A stretch of DNA of 64,000 nucleotides from Hoplostethus atlanticus. Its lineage: Eukaryota; Chordata; Actinopteri; Trachichthyiformes; Trachichthyidae. The stretch is from the NCBI GenBank assembly GCA_034670405.1, contig JAXDDX010000051.1:1587501-1651500 (forward strand), in the 5' to 3' direction. Positions 13,401 to 24,206 of this stretch are shown one piece after another (position 1 is the first letter of the stretch; every line of letters begins with the position of its first letter). The notes beneath the pieces were generated by a model. The model did no database searches. It saw only the letters and a list, made by a program, of their open reading frames with translations, and had not been told where the DNA came from. Made by a program: the position numbers and the translations under genes.

Positions 13401-16400
13401 TAGAGAACCACTAAAGATGGGAGCAGACAAACTGTTGGCAAAGTCATTCTGCCTGAGAGTGCAGTGCTTTTAGGCCTCGGCTACTGAGTGGGAGCAAAGA
13501 GTAGAGCCTGCTAAAAGCTGGCCGGGAGTCAAGGCAGTCCTCTCCACATAAACCCTCCCAAAACTCCCCCTCCCTTTTCAAACTCGGAGCCTGTCCTAAA
13601 CCAGCAGAGAACGTGAAGGACTGCACATCTCTCAGCTAAGCTGGGCTGGGCTGAGTGAGAGCATGGGAAGAACGTGTGGACGAGGGGCCCCCTCCCCGCC
13701 CTACACACATTTTACCACAGTCATATGGGGCCTAAATTGCAAGCTCATTGGCTAGGTTACCCATTATGCTGCAATGCGAGTCATATTACCAGGATAAAGG
13801 AAGTCAGGCCTGGCTATGGCAATCTTCAGAAAATAATCCTCTGATCCTCTATCATCTATGTTCTGTGAGAGATAATATCTACTTCCTTTACTATGACAGG
13901 GATTTTCTAAGATTAGATTTCTTTGTGAAAAAGTTTCCCCATTCACTACAGTGCTTGGGGTATTGTTTGCGTCGAGATCCATAGATAGCTGAGGTAAGTG
14001 AGAGTGAGACAAGGTTATAACACTGAGAGGGAAAAAACCCAAGAGAATAAACATTGTTAGAAATTGCCATATGGCTTGTGTCAGCTTCAGAGTTGAAATT
14101 AAAATTCTCAACTAATATTTAACCAATATTACCATGTAGTATTTACCAGAATGAGATAATAATAAGAATAATAAACAAAAGACATTCATACCCATCAACT
14201 GCATTTGGCTGTGGCTGGCGTTAATTTCCTACCCTTGCTTTTGACTTTTATGTTGGCTGTGCATTGAAAGCCATTCTGTACCGATGAAAAACACTCACCA
14301 GAGTACTCTTTGGGTGACTCCTTCTCTTCTCCCTTGAAGAACTTGATGGTGGGGTATCCTCGGACACCATACTCCTGTGCCAATTCAGTCTCCTCTGTGG
14401 CGTCAACCTTACCCAGGCGGATCTCTGACCCCTCGGCCTTCAGTATGCCAGCAGCCTTGGCGTACTCTGGGGCTAGGGCCTTGCAGTGACCACACCATGG
14501 GGCATCTGTGGGGAGGACAGACAGATATTTAACATAATAGAAATAGATGTTTGCATAATAATTGTTGCTTGATAAACCTGGTCTAGGGAGTTGATAATAT
14601 TGTTACAAAACGTAAATACATAATACATACATCGTTCTGTTCAATAAAAGCAGAGCAAAATAAATGACGTTCGAGGGCAGGTTTTGGTGAAGTTATCGAG
14701 AAGCACAGTGATCCCACTGGACTCGTTTTATTGGCAAAGCAACTACTTCAGGGGCCATTATTACGATGCATATCCTGGTGATCAGAGCAGGTTGCATCAG
14801 AAAGCGCATACTTTCAAACCTGCTGCCATTCTTTGTGTGTGTAGTGTGTGTGGTGGTGGTGGGGGCAATAACTGAGAAACTGTATTTATTGATGCAGAAG
14901 CCATGGTGTCCAGTATGTTCAAAGTCTAAACACATATGCAGTAATTACTCTTTCAAAATGACCTCCAGTGCAACACGTCAGTGTTTTACGGAGAACAAAA
15001 CTTCCCCTGTTCCAATCAACATTAACGTACAGATGAACTTTTGTTAAGTACACGTCAACCTAGCTCCATGCCCAACCCCCACCAAGGCCCGCCCAGCTGA
15101 GAAATACGTGGGCAAACAAAGAACTCAACCCTCCCCTGTTGCATTCATTGGATAAGTCTTCTCATGGCCAACTCTGACTGGTCCAATGCCTTGTCATACA
15201 ACTCCTGAATGGGTCAATAGTTTTGACGAGTAGCGGGATGGGCCTACAGGCTACTAGAAAGTGGCCAATTCACAGGTCTTCTCAAAACTGAAGAACTATT
15301 AATTATTAGGGGGGTATATTATTTAAAATCAGAATTAGCTGATCCACCCCAGCATACAGTAAATATCTGTAAGAGAAAGTGTCACCAAAACTGAAACCCG
15401 ACAATGAATTAACACCGGGAAACCACATCGGGCAATCGAAACTTAAGTAAGGCTAGCTCCCGAAAAGGCACACGTCATGCAAGTGTGTAAGGCATGTTCT
15501 TTCAGAGAAATAGATGATGACACGTTTGTAAACTAAACAACTCCTTGCGCATCAGTTTACACACATAACGTTACATCTATTGCACATTGATGTAAGATGT
15601 GAGGGAGCATTTGAGATCCGATCTGGCGCGCAGTATTGCATGGATCTTGACAGTTTACATGATGATTCACATACTAACATTTTCACAGTGCAGTCAGATG
15701 AGCTGCTACCCGTCCTGGAGTTATCAAGCAAACATTGTGCCCATGCGATATTTGCGAAACGAGATCACGGTGGTGTTGAAAGCTGGTTATGTTAGCGGAC
15801 ATAAATTTGGGAATGGCTTCTTAATTTGGCTATCATACAGTGTGATACACATCGCAGGTGAGCTTAACGTACAGATTTATACCGTGCTGGTACTACTAAC
15901 ACAGGCCGTGAGAGGCAGTTTGGTTCCCGTTAGCTAACTTAACGTTAGTCCCCAGGGTCCCGCTAGCTAGTCGTATACAACTTATGTATTGTGGTATGCG
16001 GGAAGCTTAAATCGTGCATTGGTGTTGTTTTTCAGCAAGCTAACTCGGCTAACAGTTACTGTTGCTAACAAAATACGCCAACGTTGGTCAGCTAACGTTA
16101 ACAATCGTCTTGGCACAAGAAACACAATAGCCTGGTATAAACAGCAGCAACTTGTCAGTCAGAAGTGTCAAAGTTTACAGCTAGGTTGATTAAGCTAACT
16201 AGCCAGTCAGCCGGCCAACCTGCCGCAACTGCCTACCCCGTGTAACGAGCTAATTAAAGAGATTTTCTAATGTTACTTACAGAATTCAACGAGGATGTTG
16301 GGATGAGCTTTCAATGCCTCATCGAAGTTACTTTTCTTCAGCACCAGGACATCATCTTCCTCAGCGATCTCAGCCCTGCTGGCCACAGCCAGTGTGCAGA

Positions 16401-16419
16401 GGAGCAAAAACTTAAACAT
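4361..16419 (-). CDS. p4hb: p4hb, protein disulfide isomerase / prolyl 4-hydroxylase beta subunit
   Basis: Eleven exons join in perfect phase to 512 aa (human 508 aa, also eleven exons). Domain order is signal peptide (about 1-18), thioredoxin domain a, b, b', linker, thioredoxin domain a', acidic tail. The two active sites APWCGHCK have their cysteines at about 51/54 and 395/398. The tail ends DGEDGHDEL, so the ER-retrieval signal is HDEL rather than human KDEL. The protein forms, breaks and shuffles disulfides in the ER lumen, and the family also serves as beta subunit of collagen prolyl 4-hydroxylase and as a subunit of the microsomal triglyceride transfer complex (established). Exons: 16281-16419, 14299-14505, 12742-12875, 12287-12424, 10718-10822, 10301-10426, 9921-10121, 9507-9627, 7902-8083, 6450-6554, 4361-4441. 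No break or missing catalytic residue was seen. Confidence 0.97.
6450..6554 (-). CDS. p4hb: p4hb exon 10 (end of a', acidic tail)
   Basis: 35 codons: [20 protein letters not shown] then [15 protein letters not shown]. Donor CTGGAT|GTAAGC and acceptor CTACAG|GT. Confidence 0.95.
6657..6855 (+). repeat. tRNA-derived SINE in p4hb intron 10
   Basis: A-box-like TGGCCTAATGG at 6667-6677 and B-box-like GGTTCAATCCC at 6710-6720 have the spacing of a pol III promoter. The tail includes TTGAGTAAGACACTGAACC and ends GCAAAATGTCTAATGTA, both phrases common in teleost SINEs. Antisense to p4hb. Not a functional tRNA gene, because the acceptor stem does not pair. Confidence 0.75.
7902..8083 (-). CDS. p4hb: p4hb exon 9 (domain a', second CGHC site)
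   Basis: Encodes [20 protein letters not shown] through [19 protein letters not shown]. Acceptor ATTCCAG|AT and donor CACAAG|GTGAAA. Confidence 0.96.
8812..9008. mobile_element. Harbinger-type MITE copy, partial, in p4hb intron 9
   Basis: Shares with the element at 35912-36112 the phrases TTTCGAAAACG, GGTGGTCTTTTC/GGTGGTCTAG and the terminal GGCTTAGTGTGGACGT. The right end is recognisable; the left end differs and is probably rearranged. Confidence 0.55.
9507..9627 (-). CDS. p4hb: p4hb exon 8 (x linker into domain a')
   Basis: Encodes [20 protein letters not shown] and [12 protein letters not shown]. Donor GAGTTTT|GTAAGA splits the Tyr codon ahead of the second APWCGHC, in the same way as exon 1. 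Confidence 0.95.
9921..10121 (-). CDS. p4hb: p4hb exon 7 (domain b')
   Basis: 67 codons: [40 protein letters not shown], then [17 protein letters not shown]. Very close to human throughout. Confidence 0.96.
10227..10247. repeat. Short GT microsatellite in p4hb intron 6
   Basis: About ten GT units on the plus strand, so CA in the p4hb transcript, about 55 bases after the exon 6 donor. Confidence 0.85.
10301..10426 (-). CDS. p4hb: p4hb exon 6 (domain b', substrate-binding region)
   Basis: 42 codons: [20 protein letters not shown] then [20 protein letters not shown]. This part of b' forms the main substrate-binding pocket in the family. Donor GGTCAG|GTGAGT. Confidence 0.95.
10718..10822 (-). 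CDS. p4hb: p4hb exon 5 (b/b' junction)
   Basis: 35 codons: [20 protein letters not shown] then [15 protein letters not shown]. Acceptor TCCTCCAG|TT and donor GAGCAG|GTAATG. Confidence 0.95.
12287..12424 (-). CDS. p4hb: p4hb exon 4 (domain b)
   Basis: 46 codons, phase 0 to 0: [20 protein letters not shown] through [13 protein letters not shown]. Acceptor TGTTACAG|GA and donor AAGAAG|GTGACT. Confidence 0.95.
12742..12875 (-). CDS. p4hb: p4hb exon 3 (end of domain a, start of b)
   Basis: Encodes [20 protein letters not shown] through [12 protein letters not shown]. Acceptor TTCTTGCAG|CT and donor TTTAAG|GTGAGA. Confidence 0.95.
14299..14505 (-). CDS. p4hb: p4hb exon 2 (domain a, first CGHC site)
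   Basis: Acceptor CCCCACAG|AT. Encodes [19 protein letters not shown] through [20 protein letters not shown], the complete redox site and the cis-proline loop of thioredoxin domain a. Donor ACTCTG|GTGAGT. Confidence 0.96.
16281..16419 (-). CDS. p4hb: p4hb exon 1 (signal peptide, start of domain a)
   Basis: ATG at 16417-16419 (G at -3). Encodes [20 protein letters not shown], a clear signal peptide, then [20 protein letters not shown] and VEF. Donor GAATTCT|GTAAGT splits the Tyr codon before APWCGHC. Confidence 0.96.
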
Positions 16420-16640
16420 AGCTGTGGAGCACCTTTCCTGACAGAAATAAAGAATCACAAACACGGCTGGCTATGCTTTAGCTGAAAATTTACGCTAAGT
16501 TTGGTCTATTTCCTTGTTTCAATTGGGACGGTAGCTGGTATTTTGTGTCTACCGCTACTAACGTGGCATTGCGCGCAGAAACCTGAAGGGTCAGCCGTAG
16601 TACGCATGCGCATTTATCAGGTCGAAAGCTGTTCGTGTTG
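16420..16640 (-). promoter_or_regulatory. p4hb 5' UTR and promoter region, with NRF1-like site
   Basis: Immediately upstream of the p4hb ATG. On the minus strand TGCGCATGCGTA (16601-16612) matches the NRF-1 consensus except for one base, and a CCAAT pentamer lies near 16525. No TATA box is apparent, which suits a housekeeping ER chaperone promoter. I looked for a full ER-stress element (CCAAT-N9-CCACG) and did not find one. Confidence 0.45.
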
Positions 16641-17797
16641 AAATGTGACTGGACCGCAGCGAACGGCACCTGGAAGTGAATCAGCGACGCTCCCTGTTAC
16701 TGTTAGCATTCCCCAACACCAACTCATGCGGATATGGGAATTATGAAAAACCTGATTTTAAGCAAATACATGCCGTAGTGGAGTGTAAATCCACCTTAAC
16801 TCAGTTTACCCAATTTTTATATGCAGCACGTAGTATGTCAGTCTAAAATATTAACATACATGTTTATATAAAAAAGATAAAAGATAAGGAATGCAACACT
16901 GACTCAATGAAGTTGAGCTCTTCATTATATCCAACTTTCATTTCATTCCAAACTGAAAGATGCACAATCTGAAAAAATGTGGTGCTGATAAAGCGATTGG
17001 TGGTATTGCAGTCAAACTCAAAATTAAATCATAGTTATTAGTTTTATTTCGCCTCTAACCTACAAATATTAACATTCTAGAGGATATTGGTGCTTTTAAA
17101 TACTGAGCAATGAATACTAAGGATTTTTTAATGACGGTTTGGCAATAACCAAAACACTTCCACTACTGTACGTCCTACTGTACTTGATAGAGCCGCCGGT
17201 GTTTGGGACACGTGCACATAAGGGCAAAGTCTTAATGATGACTGGTATCACTCCTAGAGCTCAAAACAGGTAACTCAATGTTTTCACCAATAGCTTTGTC
17301 TATACTCTAGTCCAAGCAATGTCAAAAATTGCTGACCACAACATTCATATTTATCTCCATTTGAGGTTAGGGTTAAGTGTTAGGTTTCTAGTGAAGCTAA
17401 GGTTAGGTCTAGGTTTTAAAAAATAAAATTAAAAAATATTCATGCAAAAATTAGGACAATCACCAGAATCATAATGACAATCTCACTTTAAATATGAGAA
17501 TTAACAACACAAATCAACACACAAATTCTCTTTCTCCCTTCTTGTCATTGCCTTGTTTTACTATTTTTCATTATGTTGTTCCTATTGTCATTTAGATTAT
17601 GTTTATGAGTCCATTGAGGTGTTTTTTTTTTTTTTTATCTCACCAGGATAGATTATTATTATTTTACGATGTTTTAGTTTGTTATTTTATCACAGTAAGG
17701 AATATGTTAGGAATATGTTAACTCAAACAGTGCAGAAAACTGGAATAAGTGGTTTAACCAGATGTTTAGAGCACACAAGCATGATTTGGCATTAATG

Positions 17798-17847
<50 letters not shown>

Positions 17848-18760
17848 ATGACTACGTTGACAGCTACAGCACCTTGTACCAAAAGGTTGCCTAACACATT
17901 GAATCACACCCTAAACTGGGCTAGGGTAAAAAATAAGCATAGTAAGCTGAAGGGAGGAAAGTGGTGGGAAACTGTCAGACAATAGGTTCTACATAGATCA
18001 GGATGCAATTCCAATAGTTTTAATTTATTAGTTTAGTTTTAGATTCAGAAAGGCTGTCTGAAGCTTAGGAAGGTGGTGTGAGCAGATGGACAGATTCATG
18101 AGCTGAGGCAGGAGGTAGTTAGAGGCATTGAGGGCATAGAGAGGACTACTAGGCAAGTTAAAGTTGTGGTGCCTGCTATTTGGTCTGTTCTCTCAACTAA
18201 GGTAGGCGTTTTTGGTATAAAAAATACCTATATTAAAGGTCGAGAAGTTAGAGAGGCTGGTTAGCTCATATGTGAGGAAGTGATTTGGAGTCCCACGCTG
18301 TCTTATTAGTGTGGCTTTATATGAGAGTTTTTGGAATTACCTATATCAAGCCTAACAGAGGAGTTCAAATATGTTAAAGTAAGATTGGAGGGGACACTGA
18401 CAGAGTCTGAAGACCTAACAAGAGTGTACTGTATCAGTGGGTCGAAATGGAGCCCAAGAGAACCAGTTCAACAGGCACAGTCAGCACTCTGACAAGCATA
18501 TAGTAGGGCAGGAAGGCTTAGGGCTGGGCATAAGCCAACCTTTATGTAGTAGGCCAACTCTATCGGGGAAAAGAAATGGTTGTTGAGGAAATCTTTCAGC
18601 AGGAGGAAGCAGCAAAGGGTGCCAAGGCTGTCTCTGAGGCATTTGTGTATCTTGGCCAAATGGTTACACGTATCAACATTTTCTGGAATGAGGCACATGA
18701 AATATACCGTGTGTAAAATGTAGTGGAGATTGAATCAACTTTACAGGAGTAGCAAAAAAA
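16641..18760. other. Intergenic region upstream of p4hb
   Basis: No coding exon recognised. It contains the long GT microsatellite at 17799-17845 and A/T-rich unique-looking sequence. An approximately 600-base stretch (18060-18700) has repeat-like texture but no terminal structure I can name. Confidence 0.5.
17799..17845. repeat. GT microsatellite
   Basis: About 23 uninterrupted TG units. Confidence 0.97.
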
Positions 18761-19473
18761 AAACTGTTACAAGGTTGGCCTGGTGGTGGTGCTATAGAAC
18801 ACAACCATATGTGGGCTGACACACTTTGGGGCCCATCCTAAACATTCATGTGAAGCTTGGTTGCTCTAGCTTGAAGTGTATAAAAATTATGTCTCACTTC
18901 CCGTTTGCACATCTTCTTTGTGTGTCACAGTCAAACACTTTAGAAGTCTGTGTAAAAGACATAAACTAGAAAGTCCAAATATGCTGTTGAAAAATTTTGT
19001 GAACATTAGATGAACATTTTGAGAGAAATACCGAGGTTTTACATGTAATTAAAAAATGGATTCATGTCGACTGAAGGAATGTAAGAGTGGCTGAGAAAGA
19101 TAAGAGTGGTGACCTCATGGTGGCACTGTCGCAAACATGTACGTGAACTTTGGTTGCTCCTGCATCAAGCATTTAGAATTATGCCTCACTTCCTGTTCGT
19201 GTTTTCGCCGTCAGCTTTGTTTGTGTGTCACAGCCAAAAGTTTGAATTTTCAAAATACTGTGTAATAGACATAATCTAGGAAGTACAAGTGTGCATTCAC
19301 AGAGATTCAAAAGAAATAGCAAAAAAAATGTTTTTGCTTAAAATTCAAAAAGGATAAAACTATCATGGGAGAAATGACAACCAGTATATGCAGTGGATTT
19401 TGTCTTGAGCCAAGGAATCTGAGGAAAAAAAATATTTGATTTTACGCCATAGGGTTCAGGAGTCATTTGCTAA

Positions 19474-20329
19474 GGCCGGGCTCAGACTAGAGGATAATTG
19501 AGCCGATTTATCCCCGATTCGCCCCTCCCGACAAACGGCGGAGTGATCTGAACGGGACCTTGTTTGGCACCGATGTTCGGCACCGATTATCTGGTAATGT
19601 GAGCGGTTTACAGATCGAGTCTTAAACCTCCAGATCTGCTCGGGGACGCATCGGGGCCGGCCCAATAATATCAAACATGTTTGATATCTAGGATTTTAAA
19701 TCGGGATGATTACATCACTGCTTTCCGAGCGGGATCACAATAGCCAATGAGAGAGACAATCTATAAGGACACGGAAGTGAATGAAGAAACAACAACAAAC
19801 TGTTGTACTGGTGCGTTGGACAGCTGAGATGGAGGAAAGGCTTGTAGATATGTGGCAAGAACACGATTGCCTATATAACGTGTCTTCCAAGCACGGGCGC
19901 CGGATTCATTTCAGAAGTGCGGGGGCCAAAAAGAGTGTATGTGTGACTGTGTATGTGTAGCAGTAGATAGACCGCCTAGATAGACACCTTATGTGTTGCA
20001 ATATAGGGGCATTTGAGGAGATACAGTGATGCTTTCTCACTACAAAGCATTAGTAAAGCAAGTTGCACCGGTTTCACCATGTCAGTCTACATTCTGTTTA
20101 CATCTACTTCCCCATGAGATCACGTGAGGCGGTGCATTCAGGCTCCCTCTGGCACGATAATCTTTGTAATATCCTCTAGTGTGTGATGCACCATTATTTT
20201 CAGATCTTGTAGTCTGTGCATGTTTGAGATTAGAGAGAAGAACATCTGTGAAGATTCTCCTTATGTGCGTGATGCAACCCGATTTCAAAATCGGTTAGGA
20301 TTTTAAAACTTGTGGTGTGAGCCCAGCTT
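19474..20329. mobile_element. PIF/Harbinger-type DNA transposon relic
   Basis: An 856-base insertion bounded by TAA on both sides (19471-19473 and 20330-20332), as expected for PIF/Harbinger TWA target sites. Ends GGCCGGGCTCAGAC (left) and, reverse-complemented, AAGCTGGGCTCACAC (right) share GGGCTCA and are offset by one base. The two flanks read as one continuous host repeat once the element is removed. It contains a short Myb/SANT-like reading frame; the transposase is absent. Confidence 0.6.
19781..19960 (+). pseudogene. Truncated Harbinger Myb/SANT-like protein fragment
   Basis: A 59-codon frame begins MKKQQQTVVLVRWTAEMEER and continues VDMWQEHDCLYNVSSK before diverging into unrelated sequence (HGRRIHFRSAG) and a stop at 19958-19960. 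The W..EMEERLVDMWQEH..LYN pattern resembles the first helix of the MADF/Myb-SANT DNA-binding proteins encoded by Harbinger elements. Truncated after about 38 recognisable residues. Confidence 0.5.
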
Positions 20330-20684
20330 TAAACATAAATTTGCTTGTTATAGCACCACCATCTGGCTGATGGGTGTAAAACCTATGAACCAAATTTGAT
20401 GGCTCTGGGATGTACGGTCTCTGAGATTGAGTTAATTTTAAGACAGATATAGAAGAAGCAGAAGAAAAATCCAAACAAGAACAATAGGTTTCCTGCACCT
20501 GCGGTGCTTGGACCCCTAATTAGGCATTTGTGGGTGGAGCTAAAGCAGGAAGTAAAGCATCTTAGGCAGCAGTGGGAGCCAGTACGTGGCTTTGGCTGAG
20601 GAGAAAGCATACTGACTTGGACACCAAGTCAGTAAAGTAAATATCCTTGAGTCTTATAAAGTAGGGAGTGTTCGCTGGTGTATA

Positions 20685-20745
20685 CAATACAATACAATAT
20701 ACTTTATTGTCCCCGTGGGGAAATTTGTCTTGGACTCAAATGTTT
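20685..20745. repeat. Teleost LINE-like 3' tail fragment
   Basis: The stretch with TTTATTGTCCCCGTGGGGA is a phrase very common in fish repeat tails, preceded by ACAATACAATACAAT. The family assignment (L2/CR1-like) is tentative. Confidence 0.4.
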
Positions 20746-22223
20746 GCACACATATATTTGGTTTGGTGTGTCAGTATGTCTGATAGTCCTGTACATCTAT
20801 GACAGAATGTAGGTTTGTTAGCATGCTTGCTGATATATTGCTTGTTACTTGTATGCTAGCTGGTATATTGTTTGTTATTGGTATGTTTTTTGAAATTTTG
20901 TCTGTTAGTAGCATGCTTGCATTGGCTTGGTAGCATATTGGTTCACTAATTTCTTGCCTTGGGGGAAAAATCTAATTTGCATTGTTTGTTATATACTGGT
21001 TTTGTCTGTAGCTAACGGCAGGTATAGTAGCTTGGTAGCATAATCTTATTCCTGTATTGTATTGGGCATGTAGAGGTTAGGCACTTAGGTTTTAGGTAGA
21101 AGTGCCACAGCTGTGTTGAGTCTGATAAGAGCGGATGTAGAGGTGTCAATGGCCTAACTCAACAATACATGGGTGAAGGACGGTGCCTGGGATTAAAAAA
21201 AAGTACTACATTTTGAAATCTGTGAAGTTTGTGTCACGTTTACCTGCAGTCTTTGTAAGCAAGGAGTCCAAGAGTCAATGGACTGCTATTACCTCGTCTT
21301 AACTAGATTATGTCAATATCCTTGCTTCATATTACACTGAGTCAAGATTATTACAGCACCACAACTTGATAACAAAGAGATTGTGCATTTGGTGTATGCT
21401 TGCTCAGTAATAGTGCTTACACTCCCCTACTTTGCCAGATACCACTACACAGTACCTCAGTGTCTCATTGCACGTCTTACTATACATTTTCTTTCAAACG
21501 AGAACAGAAAGATACAAGGCTGTAAGATATTTCTGGCTGTGTTAAAACCACATCAGATGTGTCAGAAACTGCTGGTGCTTCAATTTGACAAAGTGCTGCT
21601 ATTCCTTTGCCCAAAGCAATTTATCATTCTCACAGTTTTGCCACATCAAGCAACCTGTCAATGGTAAGTATGGTAAGTAATTTAAGTCCATGGTTGACAA
21701 AATTAATGCACATTTACAGACTGGATCCTCTTTATTTTGTTAATATTTTATGATGAACTTCAGGAGGATGTATAGTATTTTGGAGATGAACTCTTGAATC
21801 TCCACGCCCCTTGTGTATACCATTCATTTTAATGCTCACAGCTCCTGCAAAACATGAAACAATAAGCTCAATATCATAGGGAGAGGCTATCTGTTTACTT
21901 TATCAAGAGTCATTTTTAAATGCAAATATTGCCTTGGCAAATATACACACTTTTTCACCTTTTCAGAGGCCCCCAGATTTTATTTGTATACTGCCAGTAA
22001 TCCCAGAATTATTTATTTGACAAGGAACAAAATCTAAGAAAATTCTCTTATGAAATTAAGTTTAGCACAGAATTGTACATGCCAGTATGACTAGTATTAC
22101 AGGAAATGGTGAGAGAACAGTGAGGAAAGAAATCTTTTATCTTAATTCACTCTCTTGCTCTGTAAATTCAAGAGAAACCTCCGTTTTTCCTTCTGTGGTG
22201 CCTTGTATGGATCCTAACAGACC

Positions 22224-22427
22224 ATGGACACCACTGAACTAGAGCAACATGTAGAGCTGGCCATCAAGAAAGTAACCTCACACATCACATTTTATATGTT
22301 AATGACAAGATCAGGACGTTCAGATGAAATTATGCAGGAGGACAGAATGATAGATGCAGAGACACAGATCAACCTACACGGCACTCGAGACCAGGTGATG
22401 ACCGTTCTGGTGATGTCAATGTATTAG
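22224..22427 (+). other. Unassigned 67-aa open frame
   Basis: Begins MDTTELEQHVELAIKKV in an ideal Kozak context (accATGG) with coding-like composition, and ends with TAG. There is no family match I can name. A possible donor AAGAAA|GTAACC lies within it. It may be an orphan first exon, a pseudogene fragment or chance. Confidence 0.2.
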
Positions 22428-23377
22428 TCCTTAATGGGATTTTAATAAGGATGTTGGCAGAGAGACAGAGCAAGAGGGCAAATGATGTACAGCCAGCTTT
22501 TATTACATTTAATTGAAAAGAAAAAAGGGTCTATGTGCGGTTGCTATGACAACACTGCCAACGTAGGCCCCTTTTTCCTTGAGGTTATTGGAGGGAGGGC
22601 ATTCAATTACAGGAAACTCTGAACTTGATGTGCGTCTATTATGAAGAATACAGATGCTGACGTCATAGCTGTCTGTGTGCTCTATTTACAAACAATGTAC
22701 TCTCTTTAAATGATGCGTCATTTTCACTGGAGCTTAAAAAGGATTTGTCCTTGTCAGCACATCTTAAAAAGGATGTGCTGAAACACATCACGTTGGGAAC
22801 AACACACATTTATATTATATATATATTAATAACATGTATATTAATAACACGTTCACACAACATACAATGTTATTAATATATGCTATGTTGAAAAGTAACA
22901 CGTGTGGTGTGACAAACTAGACATGTGTGTTGAATATGACATCTTTTTCAAGACTGTCCAGAGGGCTACCTAACTAGACCCTATACAACTGCACTGAAAA
23001 ATACAGGCATCTCACACATGCGCAATTCAACAAGGACCTAATGAAAATACTGTAATCTCTTGGAGACATAAACACATACAGATGCTTGGCATTCATCTGT
23101 ACTTATTGTATTACTTATTTATTCTTTGCTTTTAGTACAACTTTCCTCATTGTGAAGCACTTATTAACTTTATTTTTTTTAAATTCCTGTACATATTAAG
23201 TTTATTTATTATTTTAAAGGTGATTTAATCTAACATACTTGTTTTGGAAGCTACTGTATGCTGGATTGTAAAGTGACTTGAAGTGTTTGGGGTTCTGCCA
23301 CAAGATGGATCCATGCACTAACAAGAAACATTCAGACAACAGAAAAGTATGGAGCTGAATTATTTGGCGCTCTTATG

Positions 23378-23391
23378 GCGCTCTCTAGTGG
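23378..23391 (-). promoter_or_regulatory. CTCF-like motif downstream of pecam1
   Basis: The plus strand reads GCGCTCTCTAGTGG, one mismatch from the reverse CTCF consensus GYGCCMYCTRSTGG. Confidence 0.35.
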
Positions 23392-23965
23392 TAGCTACTA
23401 GGAAGATCACGTTATTAAAATATACAGTATTTGAGTCATTATACACTCTCATCGTCCAATAGTATTTTAGTTGTAAGTATTATTTATAAAATATGTTCAT
23501 AAAACATACTAAAGATGCAATGATTACATTGTTTTAAGGAATTTAACAATAGAGACTGTATCAAGCCTAATGGATTTCTCTCCAACATCTGACACACTTA
23601 GATGGACAGGATGTGACATCATGGACCAGCTATCTCACCATGCTGTCATCCTTTTTTCCATGTATGATTCTATAGCAGGATTTAACAGTTGGTGCTGGAG
23701 AATGTGCGCTGGTTTAGACGTGGGATTGTCCTAGAGAGCCTGAAATGGATATCGAGTACTCACACTGCTATGGAAACGGAAATATGCTTCCTGCGTTTCG
23801 GTTTCACCCTCTTATCTCAACTACATGTCACTGTCATTCAGTCCGTCTAGGAATTAGCAGCAGATCAAAGGGGAGACGATGTAAACAGTTTCAATGGCTG
23901 AGGTATGACATGAGGCTAACATGGGGAAATCACAAAATGGTTACAGTAAGGGTTTGTAAGTTGCC

Positions 23966-23975
23966 TTTATTTATT
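23966..23975 (-). terminator. pecam1: Poly(A) signal for the long pecam1 isoform
   Basis: Two overlapping AATAAA hexamers on the minus strand (AATAAATAAA), about 130 bases after the TAG of the last ITIM exon. Confidence 0.7.
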
Positions 23976-24101
23976 AGGATAACAAGTATTTACAGCTTAC
24001 TGATTGGGACATAAAACTGGGAAAACAGTGGGTGGAGATAGAAAAGTGTGGATAAGATTGGGTGGAAAACAGGAGAGTGCGTGAAGAAAGAAGCGTCGGC
24101 G

Positions 24102-24206
24102 CTAATCCACGGGCACTGGCAGGTCCTGGTGTCTGGTGACCTCTGGCTGGGTATGACTGATCTCAGGTTGTTCACCGTTGAGCTCAGCATACTCTACTGA
24201 ACCCTG
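24102..24206 (-). CDS. pecam1: pecam1 terminal exon 16 (second ITIM VEYAEL, stop)
   Basis: Encodes QGSVEYAELNGEQPEISHTQ then PEVTRHQDLPVPVD and TAG (24102-24104). The acceptor is a CAGCAG doublet, so the first Gln may be absent. It lies about 130 bases before a double AATAAA. Confidence 0.83.
   Translation of the reverse strand, partial: QGSVEYAELNGEQPEISHTQPEVTRHQDLPVPVD

Larger units (their letters stand above)
18770..20519 (+). mobile_element. Helitron-like non-autonomous element, interrupted by a Harbinger-type insertion
   Basis: The right end has the Helitron signature: hairpin GCACC-TGC-GGTGC (20495-20507), then 11 bases later CTAA followed by T (20516-20520). The body contains two diverged tandem blocks of about 315 bases (18780-19090 and 19105-19400), both carrying CTTTGTGTGTCACAG and TGGTTGCTC phrases, then an AGAAGAAGCAGAAGAAAAA tract. 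The 5' boundary is uncertain. No Rep/helicase coding is visible. Confidence 0.45.
20746..23960. other. Intergenic region downstream of pecam1
   Basis: No coding exon confidently recognised. It contains an unassigned 67-codon frame (22224-22427), a perfect short hairpin (22755-22780), an A/T-rich inverted repeat (22818-22880) and a CTCF-like motif (23378-23391). Confidence 0.5.
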
